A stretch of 24,776 nucleotides of DNA. It comes from a virus. Positions 14,389 to 21,158 of the stretch are shown piece after piece; position 1 is the stretch's first letter; every line of letters begins with the position of its first letter. The stretch spans positions 2,764 through 27,539 of IMG/VR virus record IMGVR_UViG_3300030012_001719. The stretch is one strand, 5' to 3'. The position numbers were made by a program, and so were the translations under genes. The notes beneath the pieces were generated by a model. The model did no database searches. It was not told the DNA's origin and saw only the letters and a program-made list of their open reading frames with translations.

Positions 14389-14676
14389 ATGAGAAAAAGT
14401 AAAGGTATGAGAAGAATGGCTAAAGGTGGTATGAAAATGATGAGAGCCTCTAAAGGTGGAACTAAAATGATGAAGGCTAGAGGTGGTAGAATGGCTTCAA
14501 AAGGTGGAACTAAAATGATGGGAGCTATGAAAGGTAGAATGGCTTCTAAAGGTTACGCTAAAGGTGGTATGAAGATGATGAAAGCTAGTGCTGGAAAAAT
14601 GGCTAAAATGTCTTTAGCACAAGCAAAAAAAGTTTTAAAAGCTAACAATATGAAAGCAGTTAAAATAAAAAAATAA
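14389..14676 (+). CDS. Lys/Met/Gly/Arg repeat protein
   Basis: A 95-residue, strongly basic protein made of short repeats: KGG(M/T)KMM occurs four times and GRMASKG twice, with AKGGMKMM at both ends of the array. The last ~25 residues (SLAQAKKVLKANNMKAVKIK) are a non-repetitive amphipathic helix. Leu, Asp, Glu and aromatic residues are nearly absent in the repeat part. Composition suggests binding to DNA, RNA or membranes, such as a DNA-condensing or packaged peptide; this is inference. Strong ribosome site (CTTAAGGAG) and its own candidate promoter suggest high expression. Other marine phages carry small Gly/Lys 'AKGG' proteins, also unassigned. Confidence 0.75.
   Translation: MRKSKGMRRMAKGGMKMMRASKGGTKMMKARGGRMASKGGTKMMGAMKGRMASKGYAKGGMKMMKASAGKMAKMSLAQAKKVLKANNMKAVKIKK
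14452..14520 (+). repeat. Direct repeat inside the Lys/Met/Gly gene
   Basis: A 21-base unit encoding KGGTKMM occurs exactly at 14452-14472 and again at 14500-14520. It is flanked by near-copies of a unit encoding GRMASKG at about 14485-14505 and 14533-14554. The exact DNA identity suggests recent duplication or slippage. Confidence 0.8.
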
Positions 14677-14712
14677 AAGTTGATTTCTTATCATATTACA
14701 TTACCATAAGGT

Positions 14713-15405
14713 ATGGCATATTTAACTGCTAACATACCTTATTTTAAATGTTGGGTAAGAAAAGAGTTTACACACAACCACAGAAAATATCATGGTGAAT
14801 TTATTCACGCATTAGCTATTGCTGTGACTTGTATACCAGACAGATCTTTATCTTTTCAAGTTGTGTTCACTGGTTGTGAAGATGAAGAAAATAGATTAGA
14901 GGGTCCACATGGAGGAGCTATGTGGGCAAGAGTTCCAATACAAGCATTAGTAGCTGATGAAATGTTAGAGGAGTTTCCCCCACGCATACCGAACCACTAT
15001 GTGCAACCTTGGGATTGTAGCAGTAGATATTTTTCCTTAATTAAATATGATCGTACTAGCAGCTCTCCTTGGATAACAAAAATAGATGGTGACTTTTACA
15101 ATGCTAAATATTATTTTACAATTGATTACACTAATGGTGATGAGATGACAAGTTTAGGAGATGATGTAGCTCAACACAAACAATCTCATATACTAGCCAT
15201 TACCAGTGGAGAATTTGAAGGTCAGATAGTAGCACAACCTAATAACAGAGTAAGAGCTACCAATCCTGCATTATGGGTAACAGGTTCTGGTGTACCAGAT
15301 TTTATACCAAGTCAGTATGAGTTTAGTGCTGAAGAAGATGAGTCTTATATGGACCCAGATTATACGTTTGATAATTTGTACGCAAAAAAAAAGGAGACTA
15401 AGTAG
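14713..15405 (+). CDS. Conserved phage protein of unknown function
   Basis: A 230-residue protein beginning MAYLTANIPYFKCWVRKEF and containing HNHRKYHGEF, GAMWARVPIQALV and the C-terminal VAQPNNRVRATNPALWV. I recall this MAYL-ANIP...KYHGEF family from many uncultured marine phages, next to late genes, but without a known function. It is soluble-looking, beta-rich and rich in Trp/Tyr/His, with no recognisable catalytic motif. The start is set by the conserved N-terminus; the AAGG at 14708-14711 is only one base from the ATG, so initiation geometry is unusual. The gene ends in TAG and overlaps the converging gene by 8 bases. Confidence 0.75.
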   Translation: MAYLTANIPYFKCWVRKEFTHNHRKYHGEFIHALAIAVTCIPDRSLSFQVVFTGCEDEENRLEGPHGGAMWARVPIQALVADEMLEEFPPRIPNHYVQPWDCSSRYFSLIKYDRTSSSPWITKIDGDFYNAKYYFTIDYTNGDEMTSLGDDVAQHKQSHILAITSGEFEGQIVAQPNNRVRATNPALWVTGSGVPDFIPSQYEFSAEEDESYMDPDYTFDNLYAKKKETK

Positions 15406-15410
15406 CCTCC
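15384..15410 (-). terminator. Intrinsic terminator of the minus-strand operon
   Basis: Read on the minus strand, GGAGGCT (15410-15404), loop ACTT and AGTCTCC (15399-15393) form a 7-bp stem with one G-U pair, followed by nine T residues (15392-15384). It sits inside the last codons of both converging genes. In the plus direction the U-tract is poor, so it should act mainly on the minus-strand transcript. Confidence 0.75.
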
Positions 15411-15748
15411 CTTTCAATTATTTGATCAACATGGTTTGCTATGTTCTCCAACAAACTTGGTGAGGTGTCTGGTTTACCATAATGGTCAGAAACTTTATTG
15501 CTCACTACTTCTTCACCATCTTTTATAGTCAACCAAACTTCATCATTGTGATCAGGTGTAACCAACCAATCTATCACTTCTTCGTTAACTATTTTATTAG
15601 GTGAATGTTTGTCTTGCATCTCTCCCAAGAAATCAAAAAATTCATCATCACCCAAACCATCACCCAACTTGTCTATACTATCTTTATTCTTAATAGGTTT
15701 AGTCAATATTTTTTTCAACCTATCTTTGTCTACATGCCATGTTCCCAT
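15398..15748 (-). CDS. Hypothetical acidic protein, last gene of the minus-strand operon
   Basis: A 116-residue protein starting MGTWHVDKDRLKKIL, with an Asp/Glu-rich centre (GDGLGDDEFFDFLGEMQD) and a C-terminal helix (SLLENIANHVDQIIEREA). Only one segment looks beta-like (DEVWLTIKDGEEVV). It has a clear AGGAG upstream of ATG 15748, overlaps the upstream stop as TAATG, and ends in TAG inside the terminator hairpin. No family recognised. Small acidic proteins in such early/accessory operons are sometimes DNA mimics or inhibitors, but nothing here proves that. Confidence 0.65.
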   Translation of the reverse strand: MGTWHVDKDRLKKILTKPIKNKDSIDKLGDGLGDDEFFDFLGEMQDKHSPNKIVNEEVIDWLVTPDHNDEVWLTIKDGEEVVSNKVSDHYGKPDTSPSLLENIANHVDQIIEREAT

Positions 15749-15912
15749 TATTTTTCTCCTTTATTATTTTCTGCATAAGATATTGCTACATTTTTATCAG
15801 CAAAATACATAATGTCTGTATTAGTATCTATAAAATTTTCTCTTAACAAAACTATAGGCTTAACCTCATTAGTTTGTTTATCTAACTGATATATTGTTAC
15901 TTTTTTAGTCAT
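15748..15912 (-). CDS. Small hypothetical protein
   Basis: A 54-residue frame from ATG 15912 (preceded by AAAGGAT) to TAA 15748-15750, sharing TAATG with the next gene. It reads MTKKVTIYQLDKQTNEVKPI and ends ISYAENNKGEK. The first half looks like two beta strands and the rest is polar. It fills the gap between two minus-strand genes and has ordinary spacing for this operon. Unknown function. Confidence 0.65.
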   Translation of the reverse strand: MTKKVTIYQLDKQTNEVKPIVLLRENFIDTNTDIMYFADKNVAISYAENNKGEK

Positions 15913-15942
15913 GAAATTATCCTTTCAAATTTTATTAATATT

Positions 15943-16245
15943 TTAATTTATCAAATTTGCTTCTAATTTTTTATAATCTTTTTTATCTAAAGAATGGCTT
16001 TTAGGCAAATAATTAAAATTTGATAACTTTGCTTTTTTCAATGCGTTGTTCCATAATTTAAGAGCCTTATGAGAATGAAATAATACATAATCATTATGTA
16101 ATACTGGAAATTGTTTCTCTAAATTATGTGTTAATATTCCAGATAATTCTGTTACACTTTTAGTTCCCCAAATTGTGCCATCTGTTTTAATAACCATAAC
16201 TTTATCATTTGTTAATTTTACTAATTTTATTTTACTTATTGTCAT
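15943..16245 (-). CDS. Hypothetical small basic protein, first gene behind the palindromic promoter
   Basis: A 100-residue protein from ATG 16245, chosen because AGGAG lies just upstream; a further in-frame ATG at 16281 would put its codons inside the promoter. It starts MTISKIKLVKLTNDKVMVIK (beta-rich) and continues with helical, Lys/Leu-rich sequence (HKALKLWNNALKKAKLSNFN). No recognised family. A promoter with an embedded palindrome (16272-16300) lies immediately upstream, so this gene and the two after it may be regulated separately from the rest of the operon. Confidence 0.65.
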   Translation of the reverse strand: MTISKIKLVKLTNDKVMVIKTDGTIWGTKSVTELSGILTHNLEKQFPVLHNDYVLFHSHKALKLWNNALKKAKLSNFNYLPKSHSLDKKDYKKLEANLIN

Positions 16246-16271
16246 TTTTTTCTCCTTTGTTTTATATAATA

Positions 16272-16300
16272 TATATAGCACATCAAGATGTGATATGCAA
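16272..16300 (-). promoter_or_regulatory. Extended -10 promoter with palindromic spacer
   Basis: On the minus strand TTGCAT (16300-16295) and TATATA (16277-16272) are separated by 17 bases; the bases before the -10 are TGC, giving an extended -10. The expected start near 16265 leaves about 20 bases of leader with AGGAG before ATG 16245. It would drive 16245-15398. Confidence 0.6.
16279..16292. promoter_or_regulatory. Operator-like palindrome inside the promoter spacer
   Basis: CACATC (16279-16284), AA, GATGTG (16287-16292) is a perfect 6+6 palindrome lying wholly between the -35 and -10 boxes of the minus-strand promoter. A protein bound there would block RNA polymerase. No cognate repressor is identified in the window. 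Confidence 0.5.
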
Positions 16301-16374
16301 ATATACGTCTAAAATAGGCAGAAAACTAGGCTTTTGCAAATACTACATTATTTACAAATGACGAATCGATTCTC

Positions 16375-16515
16375 TTAATATAAACTAGCTATAGTTCTTC
16401 TGATCTCGTCTTGTGTAAATGGTTTTCTATTAGATTTTTTTGTAGAAGTATTATTTGTTTTTTTATCTTCTTGCTTTTTATTATTCTTATTATTAGTTTT
16501 ATTATCTTTTGTCAT
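16375..16515 (-). CDS. Small Lys/Asn-rich hypothetical protein
   Basis: A 46-residue frame from ATG 16515 with AAGGAG at good spacing to TAA 16375-16377. The first ~30 residues are a low-complexity Lys/Asn/Thr tail (MTKDNKTNNKNNKKQEDKKT), and the end is an ordered-looking helix (KPFTQDEIRRTIASLY). An in-frame ATG at 16542, directly after the helicase stop, would add nine residues but loses the ribosome site. It is followed by about 75 bases before the next promoter. Function unknown; being short and low-complexity, it is only moderately supported. Confidence 0.5.
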   Translation of the reverse strand: MTKDNKTNNKNNKKQEDKKTNNTSTKKSNRKPFTQDEIRRTIASLY

Positions 16516-16542
16516 AGTATCTCCTTTTTGTAATTTTATCAT

Positions 16543-17949
16543 TTAATCTAAAAACTGTAAAACCTCTTCTCCTAAAGTTTGAGCAGATATAGTCAACTTA
16601 TGTTTTAATGCTTTTATAATAAACTCATCTATTGTTTTAATAGCAACAAGATCTATGTAAGTAACCTTATCTGCTTTCTGTCCACTTCTATGATTACGAG
16701 CTTCTGCTTGTAATCTCTCTTCTAGGTTATAAGAGTTGTTAAAAAATATTTGTACACTTGCAGCATTTAAAGTTAATCCATATCCACCGACACTTGGATT
16801 ACTGACCAAGAACCTCGCACCACGAGGATCATTAAAATTATCAACAACCTCTGATCTTTTCTTTGTGTCACCGTATAAGGTTGCAACAATATTTTCTTTT
16901 TTATATTTCTTTGCTATCTCCCTTGCAATCAATTCTATTGAGTATCGAAAAGAAGACCAGATAATAACTTTGCCTTGTATCTCATCTAAAATATTTAACA
17001 GCTCTCTTAGTTTTGCATTATCTAATTCTATTAATTTACCATCATCAGAATATAAAAAACCACAACATACTTGCTGCAATTTTCCTATCTCAGTTAACTT
17101 GTTATGAATTGAAGATTGTTTATCTTGTATGACAACCCTTGCGTGTTGTTTTAATATTTCATAAGCATTACGCTGCTCATTAGATAAAAATATATTTCTT
17201 CTTTGCCATACTTGAGGTGGTAGATCTAGACAATCTTTTTTTAATACTCTATGTGTGTAATTTAACATTCTTTGTTCTAGCTCATCTAAATTTATAAACT
17301 TACCAGGTATCTCTATCTTTCTATTTCCAGATACAGATATTTTATTCATTAAACAATATCGAGCTTGAAAAGTATAATACGATTTAAAACCAAGTAACTC
17401 TTCATTTAAAAAACCTATTTGGCTCCATAAGTCTAGAGGAGATTTTGTAATAGGTGTGCCTGTTAATATTCTCTTATAACGAACACCCTTACCTAATTTT
17501 ATTACATTCTTTGTTCTCTTAGCAGTTCTGTTTTTTATTGTGGTAGACTCATCTACTACCATCATAGTAGTTAAACCTTTTTGCTCTACTAATTCTAAAC
17601 CTTTGTTGTAGCCAGACTTATGACTAAATGCTTCTATGTTCATAAGATACCAATTTAATTTATCTTTCTTTGGATAAAACTTTTTGTCTATCTTATGTTG
17701 ATAAATATAATTGTTTGCTGAAGAATGTATCTCTATTTCTTTTTTCCAATTTGTATAAACACTATTAGGAGCTAACACATACACCGTATCAAGTAATTGC
17801 ATATTGTATAAGTATACTGCATTGTCGATTGTAACTTTTGTTTTACCAGTTCCCTGTTCCATAAAAAAACCAAACACACTTTGAGTAGCACCTTTTCTAA
17901 GTGCTACTCTTTGGTGTTCATATGGTTGTGTTTTATAATTATGTGACAT
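16543..17949 (-). CDS. SNF2/SF2-family helicase
   Basis: A 468-residue superfamily 2 ATPase. Motif I is EQGTGKTK (31-38), motif II is VVDESTTIKN (131-140, DEST in place of DEAH/DEAD as in SNF2 relatives), motif III is LTGTP (162-166), and motif VI is QAEARNHRSGQ (about 414-424), with VSNPSVGGYGLTL as motif V. It starts at the typical YEHQRVAL Q-motif-like segment (10-17). Such single-chain helicases are common in phage replication/recombination modules and may remodel DNA or displace bound proteins. Its ATG overlaps the upstream gene by 11 bases. It lacks extra accessory domains. It sits in the minus-strand block with ArdC-like and AcrVA2-like genes. Confidence 0.92.
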   Translation of the reverse strand: MSHNYKTQPYEHQRVALRKGATQSVFGFFMEQGTGKTKVTIDNAVYLYNMQLLDTVYVLAPNSVYTNWKKEIEIHSSANNYIYQHKIDKKFYPKKDKLNWYLMNIEAFSHKSGYNKGLELVEQKGLTTMMVVDESTTIKNRTAKRTKNVIKLGKGVRYKRILTGTPITKSPLDLWSQIGFLNEELLGFKSYYTFQARYCLMNKISVSGNRKIEIPGKFINLDELEQRMLNYTHRVLKKDCLDLPPQVWQRRNIFLSNEQRNAYEILKQHARVVIQDKQSSIHNKLTEIGKLQQVCCGFLYSDDGKLIELDNAKLRELLNILDEIQGKVIIWSSFRYSIELIAREIAKKYKKENIVATLYGDTKKRSEVVDNFNDPRGARFLVSNPSVGGYGLTLNAASVQIFFNNSYNLEERLQAEARNHRSGQKADKVTYIDLVAIKTIDEFIIKALKHKLTISAQTLGEEVLQFLD

Positions 17950-18985
17950 AATCTTTTTCTATTATTCCTCTACTTATGTCTCCTCTCCATTGACTGTTTA
18001 TCCACACCCTTTTACCAGATTTGTAGTTTCTCCAAAAACCTATAACTTCGTGATATTTATTTGTATTAACACTTCTTTCATATCTTGTTGTGGTCAATAT
18101 TTTCTTATTTAAATTAACTATTCTATAAGTATAAAAAGGAGTGTCTGTATTATTTCTTTTGACTGCCTCATCTTTATAATCAAAATATTTAAGTTCTTCT
18201 CTTTGGTACTTATCATTCATATTATGGACAATATGCAAAATATACATAGGTAACAATGCTATTTGATTATAAGTCAATCTATTTATTACTCTTTGAACAG
18301 CTCTTTCTTGAATTTTACGATCTAACTTTTTATCATTTAAATTAGTTTTTAAAAACAGACTAGGACTAGGAGTTACATTATTAATATAAAAAGGTAATAC
18401 TTCTTCTATATTAATTTTATGTATGGCATCCACCTTATTATTATGACTTGTAAACGATTTTATTAGACTTTGTTTTACTATTTCTTTAGGATTTTCTAAA
18501 TCGTTAAGGGAATTATCACTTTCGTGAAATATCCAATCTACAGGAAAAAAACTTAATTTGTTGTTATGCACTACAAAACTCATAACACGAGTATTTCTTT
18601 TACCCTCAAGGTCTTTACCCTTCATAAACCAATACCCTTGTAAGTGAAACAAGTTTCCTAAATAAGGTAATATTAAAACATAATTATCTAACATTGGTTT
18701 GAAATAATTAATATCTAAATTTTCACTTGCATTATTTGTTCCTTGATTTCTTTGCATAATATGAGTAGCAGATATGGTATCGTTAATTACAACTTTAGTA
18801 GCATTTGAAAAGCGTAATAAAGTTTCATCTACATATTCTTTATTGTTATCTGCATACTCATCTTTATTAAATTTTACAGTGTTATTAAAAATTCTGAAAT
18901 GTGTCCTTCTAGGATTTTTAATATAATGTTCAATGTTCTTGAAATACACATTGGCATCTACTCCTAATATTTTTAGTTCATTCAT
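17939..18985 (-). CDS. Protein with AcrVA2-like C-terminus
   Basis: A 348-residue protein starting MNELKILGVDANVYFKNI at ATG 18985 (ATGA overlap with the upstream stop). The N-terminal half carries acyl/nucleotide-like alpha/beta sequence without a clear motif (NYVLILPYLGNLFHLQGYWF, SFVVHNNKLSFFPVDW). The last 37 residues, H312-EVIGFWRNYKSGKRVW-IN-x-QWRGDISRGIIEKDY, match the HxVxGxWR...GxxxW(I/V)xxxxRGD...G pattern that I remember from AcrVA2-like phage proteins. AcrVA2 lowers Cas12a levels by acting on its mRNA during translation. The family is far wider than proven anti-CRISPRs, so anti-CRISPR activity is not shown. The gene precedes the helicase with an 11-base overlap. Confidence 0.55.
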   Translation of the reverse strand: MNELKILGVDANVYFKNIEHYIKNPRRTHFRIFNNTVKFNKDEYADNNKEYVDETLLRFSNATKVVINDTISATHIMQRNQGTNNASENLDINYFKPMLDNYVLILPYLGNLFHLQGYWFMKGKDLEGKRNTRVMSFVVHNNKLSFFPVDWIFHESDNSLNDLENPKEIVKQSLIKSFTSHNNKVDAIHKINIEEVLPFYINNVTPSPSLFLKTNLNDKKLDRKIQERAVQRVINRLTYNQIALLPMYILHIVHNMNDKYQREELKYFDYKDEAVKRNNTDTPFYTYRIVNLNKKILTTTRYERSVNTNKYHEVIGFWRNYKSGKRVWINSQWRGDISRGIIEKDYVT

Positions 18986-19275
18986 ATTTTTATTACCTCA
19001 TAAGTTTTTTTACTTTTAGGTTTAACAATTAAATAACTACTAATAACTAATCTTGAGTTCATTCTTGTACCTACAGATTTTGCAGACTGTATTGCATTAG
19101 TCTTTGCATACCGTAGTGCAGATTTGATTTCATTGTCTTCATACTGTGGTAATTTTTTTCTTAGTTTACCAAAAGTATTATGACCTTGTTCAATTAAAAC
19201 TCTAATATCACTAGCTACCTTTTCTTTAAATGCCATAGTCAAAGCAACTTTTCTTTGTACACCATTTACTATCAT
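18982..19275 (-). CDS. Hypothetical basic protein, possible winged-helix
   Basis: A 97-residue basic protein from ATG 19275, preceded by AAGGGG. The segment DIRVLIEQGHNTFGKLRKKLPQYEDNEIKSALRYAK looks like a three-helix arrangement with a recognition-helix-like DNEIKSALRYA, followed by strand-like VISSYLIV. This would fit a small winged-helix DNA-binding protein, but I do not recognise a family. If it binds DNA it is a candidate regulator for the two minus-strand promoters. Start and end are coupled to both neighbours. Confidence 0.6.
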   Translation of the reverse strand: MIVNGVQRKVALTMAFKEKVASDIRVLIEQGHNTFGKLRKKLPQYEDNEIKSALRYAKTNAIQSAKSVGTRMNSRLVISSYLIVKPKSKKTYEVIKI

Positions 19276-19467
19276 TTATTTCCCCTTATAAATACAATAT
19301 TGAGGATTGTTAAAATCTTCTTCAAACATTCCCACTTCATCAAAACCATAGAGAATATATCCGTTTTCTGGATTGCCACCTTTTTCATAAACAATTAAAT
19401 CTCCATCAATTGTTCCTTGAAAAGTATTTATGTCTATATCAATATAATTTTTTTCATTTACAATCAT
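19276..19467 (-). CDS. Small acidic hypothetical protein
   Basis: A 63-residue, acidic protein starting MIVNEKNYIDIDINTFQGTI with AGGAG upstream of ATG 19467. It is predicted beta-rich and compact (DGDLIVYEKGG, GYILYGFDEVGMFEEDF) and ends CIYKGK. No family recognised. It is the second gene after the promoter at 20465-20493. Its start lies just after the hairpin at 19482-19503, which could affect its translation. Confidence 0.6.
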   Translation of the reverse strand: MIVNEKNYIDIDINTFQGTIDGDLIVYEKGGNPENGYILYGFDEVGMFEEDFNNPQYCIYKGK

Positions 19468-19481
19468 AAAATTCTCCTTTC

Positions 19482-19510
19482 GGAAGTGGCTTATGCCACT
19501 TCCTTTTTTT
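19482..19510 (+). terminator. Perfect plus-strand terminator inside the minus-strand operon
   Basis: GGAAGTGGC (19482-19490), loop TTAT and GCCACTTCC (19495-19503) form a perfect 9-bp stem followed by seven T residues (19504-19510) on the plus strand. There is no plus-strand gene just upstream, so it would stop antisense transcription. On the minus strand the hairpin spans the ArdC-like stop codon and is followed by GAAAGGAG, not by T residues, so it should not terminate that strand. Confidence 0.7.
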
Positions 19511-20420
19511 GTTTAGTTTGAAGATTGTCTAAGAAGTCAATTGCTTGTGTAGACTTTGTGATTGCTTGAAGAACCTGTTCTGGTTTATTTTCAAGTTGCT
19601 CAATCCAACCGTTGATATATTGTGCGTGATCAGATCTTACTGTTGGTGATATGCCTAGCAACGCACTTAAGATTGCTGAACCAGACTCTGCTACTAACTC
19701 TTCAATAGCATAAGCATTATCACCGAACCTACCAGAAAAATCTCTCTTCAATCTTTTGTCACTACCTGTCCAATGTACTAACTCGTGAAGTAATGTTCCG
19801 TAATAAGATTCTGTGTCGTGAAAATCTTCAACATTTGGAAGTTTAATAAAGTCACCTTTAGGAGAATAAAAAGCTCTACTACCACCAAAAGTTATTTTTG
19901 CTTTTGTGTTTGCAACATACTTCTCAACATCTTTTAATATATCTACTTTAGAAACTTTAACTTCTTCAGTCTTTTTTTCAATCACATAATCTTGAATTTG
20001 ACTAGCGTTGAAAACAGGATATGCAGTAAAGAACCAAATCTTTTTCTTAATATCTTTTAATTCTCCACTATCAGTGATAATGCCAAAATCTCTATCTTCT
20101 ACTTCTATTTGTTTAGTAAAAAAAACATGATGAGCAGTTTCACCTTTTTTAATATAGTAACCTTTATCTTTCCATGCTTTAGAAGTACCCCACAAATTAC
20201 TTTCGTAACCATTCTCTTGAGCCTCTATTGCTAAGTTAATGATATTAAAACCATTGTAAGTTTTACCATCAGATATTTTTATTGGAAGTTGTAGTTGAGC
20301 TATTTTAGATGACCAACCTTTTTTCCAATTCTTACCCTCAGTCTTTAATAGTTCTTTTAATCTATTAGCTGCCTTGTTAATTATTTCTTTTCTAGTTTGT
20401 TTTGCTTTATATTTTTTCAT
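19491..20420 (-). CDS. ardC: ArdC-like antirestriction protein (ssDNA-binding domain plus zincin)
   Basis: A 309-residue protein from ATG 20420, supported by AAAGGAT upstream; a longer frame to 20465 would start within the promoter. The N-terminal half is the ArdC-type ssDNA-binding domain (IINKAANRLKELL, YNGFNIINLAIEA, WGTSKAWKDKGYYIKKGE, about residues 10-105). The C-terminal half is a zincin metallopeptidase-like domain with HELVHWTGSDKRL: H212, E213 and H216 form HExxH, and EELVAE (240-245) gives the third ligand region. ArdC proteins protect incoming DNA from restriction and appear as domains of polyvalent proteins. It is the first gene of the minus operon. The symbol refers to family resemblance. 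Confidence 0.88.
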   Translation of the reverse strand: MKKYKAKQTRKEIINKAANRLKELLKTEGKNWKKGWSSKIAQLQLPIKISDGKTYNGFNIINLAIEAQENGYESNLWGTSKAWKDKGYYIKKGETAHHVFFTKQIEVEDRDFGIITDSGELKDIKKKIWFFTAYPVFNASQIQDYVIEKKTEEVKVSKVDILKDVEKYVANTKAKITFGGSRAFYSPKGDFIKLPNVEDFHDTESYYGTLLHELVHWTGSDKRLKRDFSGRFGDNAYAIEELVAESGSAILSALLGISPTVRSDHAQYINGWIEQLENKPEQVLQAITKSTQAIDFLDNLQTKQKKEVA

Positions 20421-20464
20421 TTGTTTATCCTTTGTTATTTGTAAAAAATTTGTCTTACGAATCA

Positions 20465-20493
20465 ATATTAATCGAAATTGTAAGTATTGTCAA
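20465..20493 (-). promoter_or_regulatory. Consensus sigma70-type promoter for the minus-strand operon
   Basis: On the minus strand TTGACA (20493-20488, perfect -35) and TAATAT (20470-20465) are separated by exactly 17 bases. Transcription would begin near 20458, leaving about 38 bases with AAAGGAT before the ATG at 20420. It is the best promoter in the window. Confidence 0.8.
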
Positions 20494-20583
20494 ATCATAT
20501 CTTAAAAATATGTGCTATGTTTTCTCTAGGTTTGTACCCTATATTTTTTTTTGTTTGACTAAAAACATTTTATGTTTTAAAAA
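20487..20583 (+). promoter_or_regulatory. Divergent upstream region with weak plus-strand promoter candidates
   Basis: Before the plus-strand gene at 20606 there are two weak pairs: TTGTCA (20487-20492) with TATGTG (20509-20514, 16-base spacer), and TTGACT (20555-20560) with TAAAAA (20578-20583, 17-base spacer). The first -35 lies on the minus-strand -35 (20488-20493), so the two directions could exclude each other. AGGAGG precedes the ATG at 20606. Confidence 0.35.
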
Positions 20584-20605
20584 AATAAAATAGAAAGGAG
20601 GTCTA

Positions 20606-21157
20606 ATGGACTTACGAAAAGAAGCTAATAAGTTAAAGACTGAACTTAGTACAGATAATTTAGCTGACATAACTTCTGAATGTAATAAATTAATGACACT
20701 TCAAGACGAAATAAAAAAGATGGAAGATAGATTAAAAGAGTTACAAGCTCAAGAAAGAAATTTATCTCAAGAAGTGATTCCTAATTTATTGCATCAAGTT
20801 GGTGTTACAGAAATTAAAACTACTGACGGTGCTACAGTTCAAGTGAAACCTTTTATCAAAGCATCTATTACAAAAGCAAATCAAGAAAGAGCTTTTGACT
20901 GGTTACGAGATAATGGGTTTGAAGACATTATTAAGAATCAATTAGCAATTAACTTTAAAAAAAGTGAAGACAATATGGCTTCAGATATTTATGAGGATTT
21001 GAAGTCAAAAGGGTTAAATGTTAATCGAGAAGAGAAAGTTAACACAAATACTTTAACTGCAACTTTTAAAGAATTAATTTTAGAGAAAGGTGAAGCAGTT
21101 CCTAATGATGTGTTTTCTATATTTCAATCAAACAAAACTAAAATAATAAGGAGTTAA
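20606..21157 (+). CDS. Coiled-coil protein of the replication module
   Basis: A 183-residue protein beginning MDLRKEANKLKTELSTDNLA with a heptad-type coiled coil over about residues 20-62 (ECNKLMTLQDEIKKMEDRLK) followed by a compact alpha/beta part (VGVTEIKTTDGATVQVKPFI, AFDWLRDNGFEDIIKNQLAI) and a C-terminal strand (DVFSIFQSNKTKIIR). I recall proteins of this build in early/replication clusters of marine phages, but without a known activity. AGGAGG sits close before the ATG. It is first in the plus-strand replication block and is followed after one base by the SSB-like gene, so it may act with it; this is inference. Confidence 0.7.
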   Translation: MDLRKEANKLKTELSTDNLADITSECNKLMTLQDEIKKMEDRLKELQAQERNLSQEVIPNLLHQVGVTEIKTTDGATVQVKPFIKASITKANQERAFDWLRDNGFEDIIKNQLAINFKKSEDNMASDIYEDLKSKGLNVNREEKVNTNTLTATFKELILEKGEAVPNDVFSIFQSNKTKIIRS

Positions 21158-21158
21158 T

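Noticed and set aside
16363-16372. Palindrome GAATCGATTC between 16375 and the promoter
   Set aside because: Perfect but only 10 bases, not aligned with any promoter element; could be chance. A related ACGAATC also occurs at 20457-20463, but too little to call an operator.
16736-17107. Plus-strand open frame of 123 codons within the helicase
   Set aside because: Shadow of the minus-strand SF2 helicase, whose motifs are unambiguous; no independent features.
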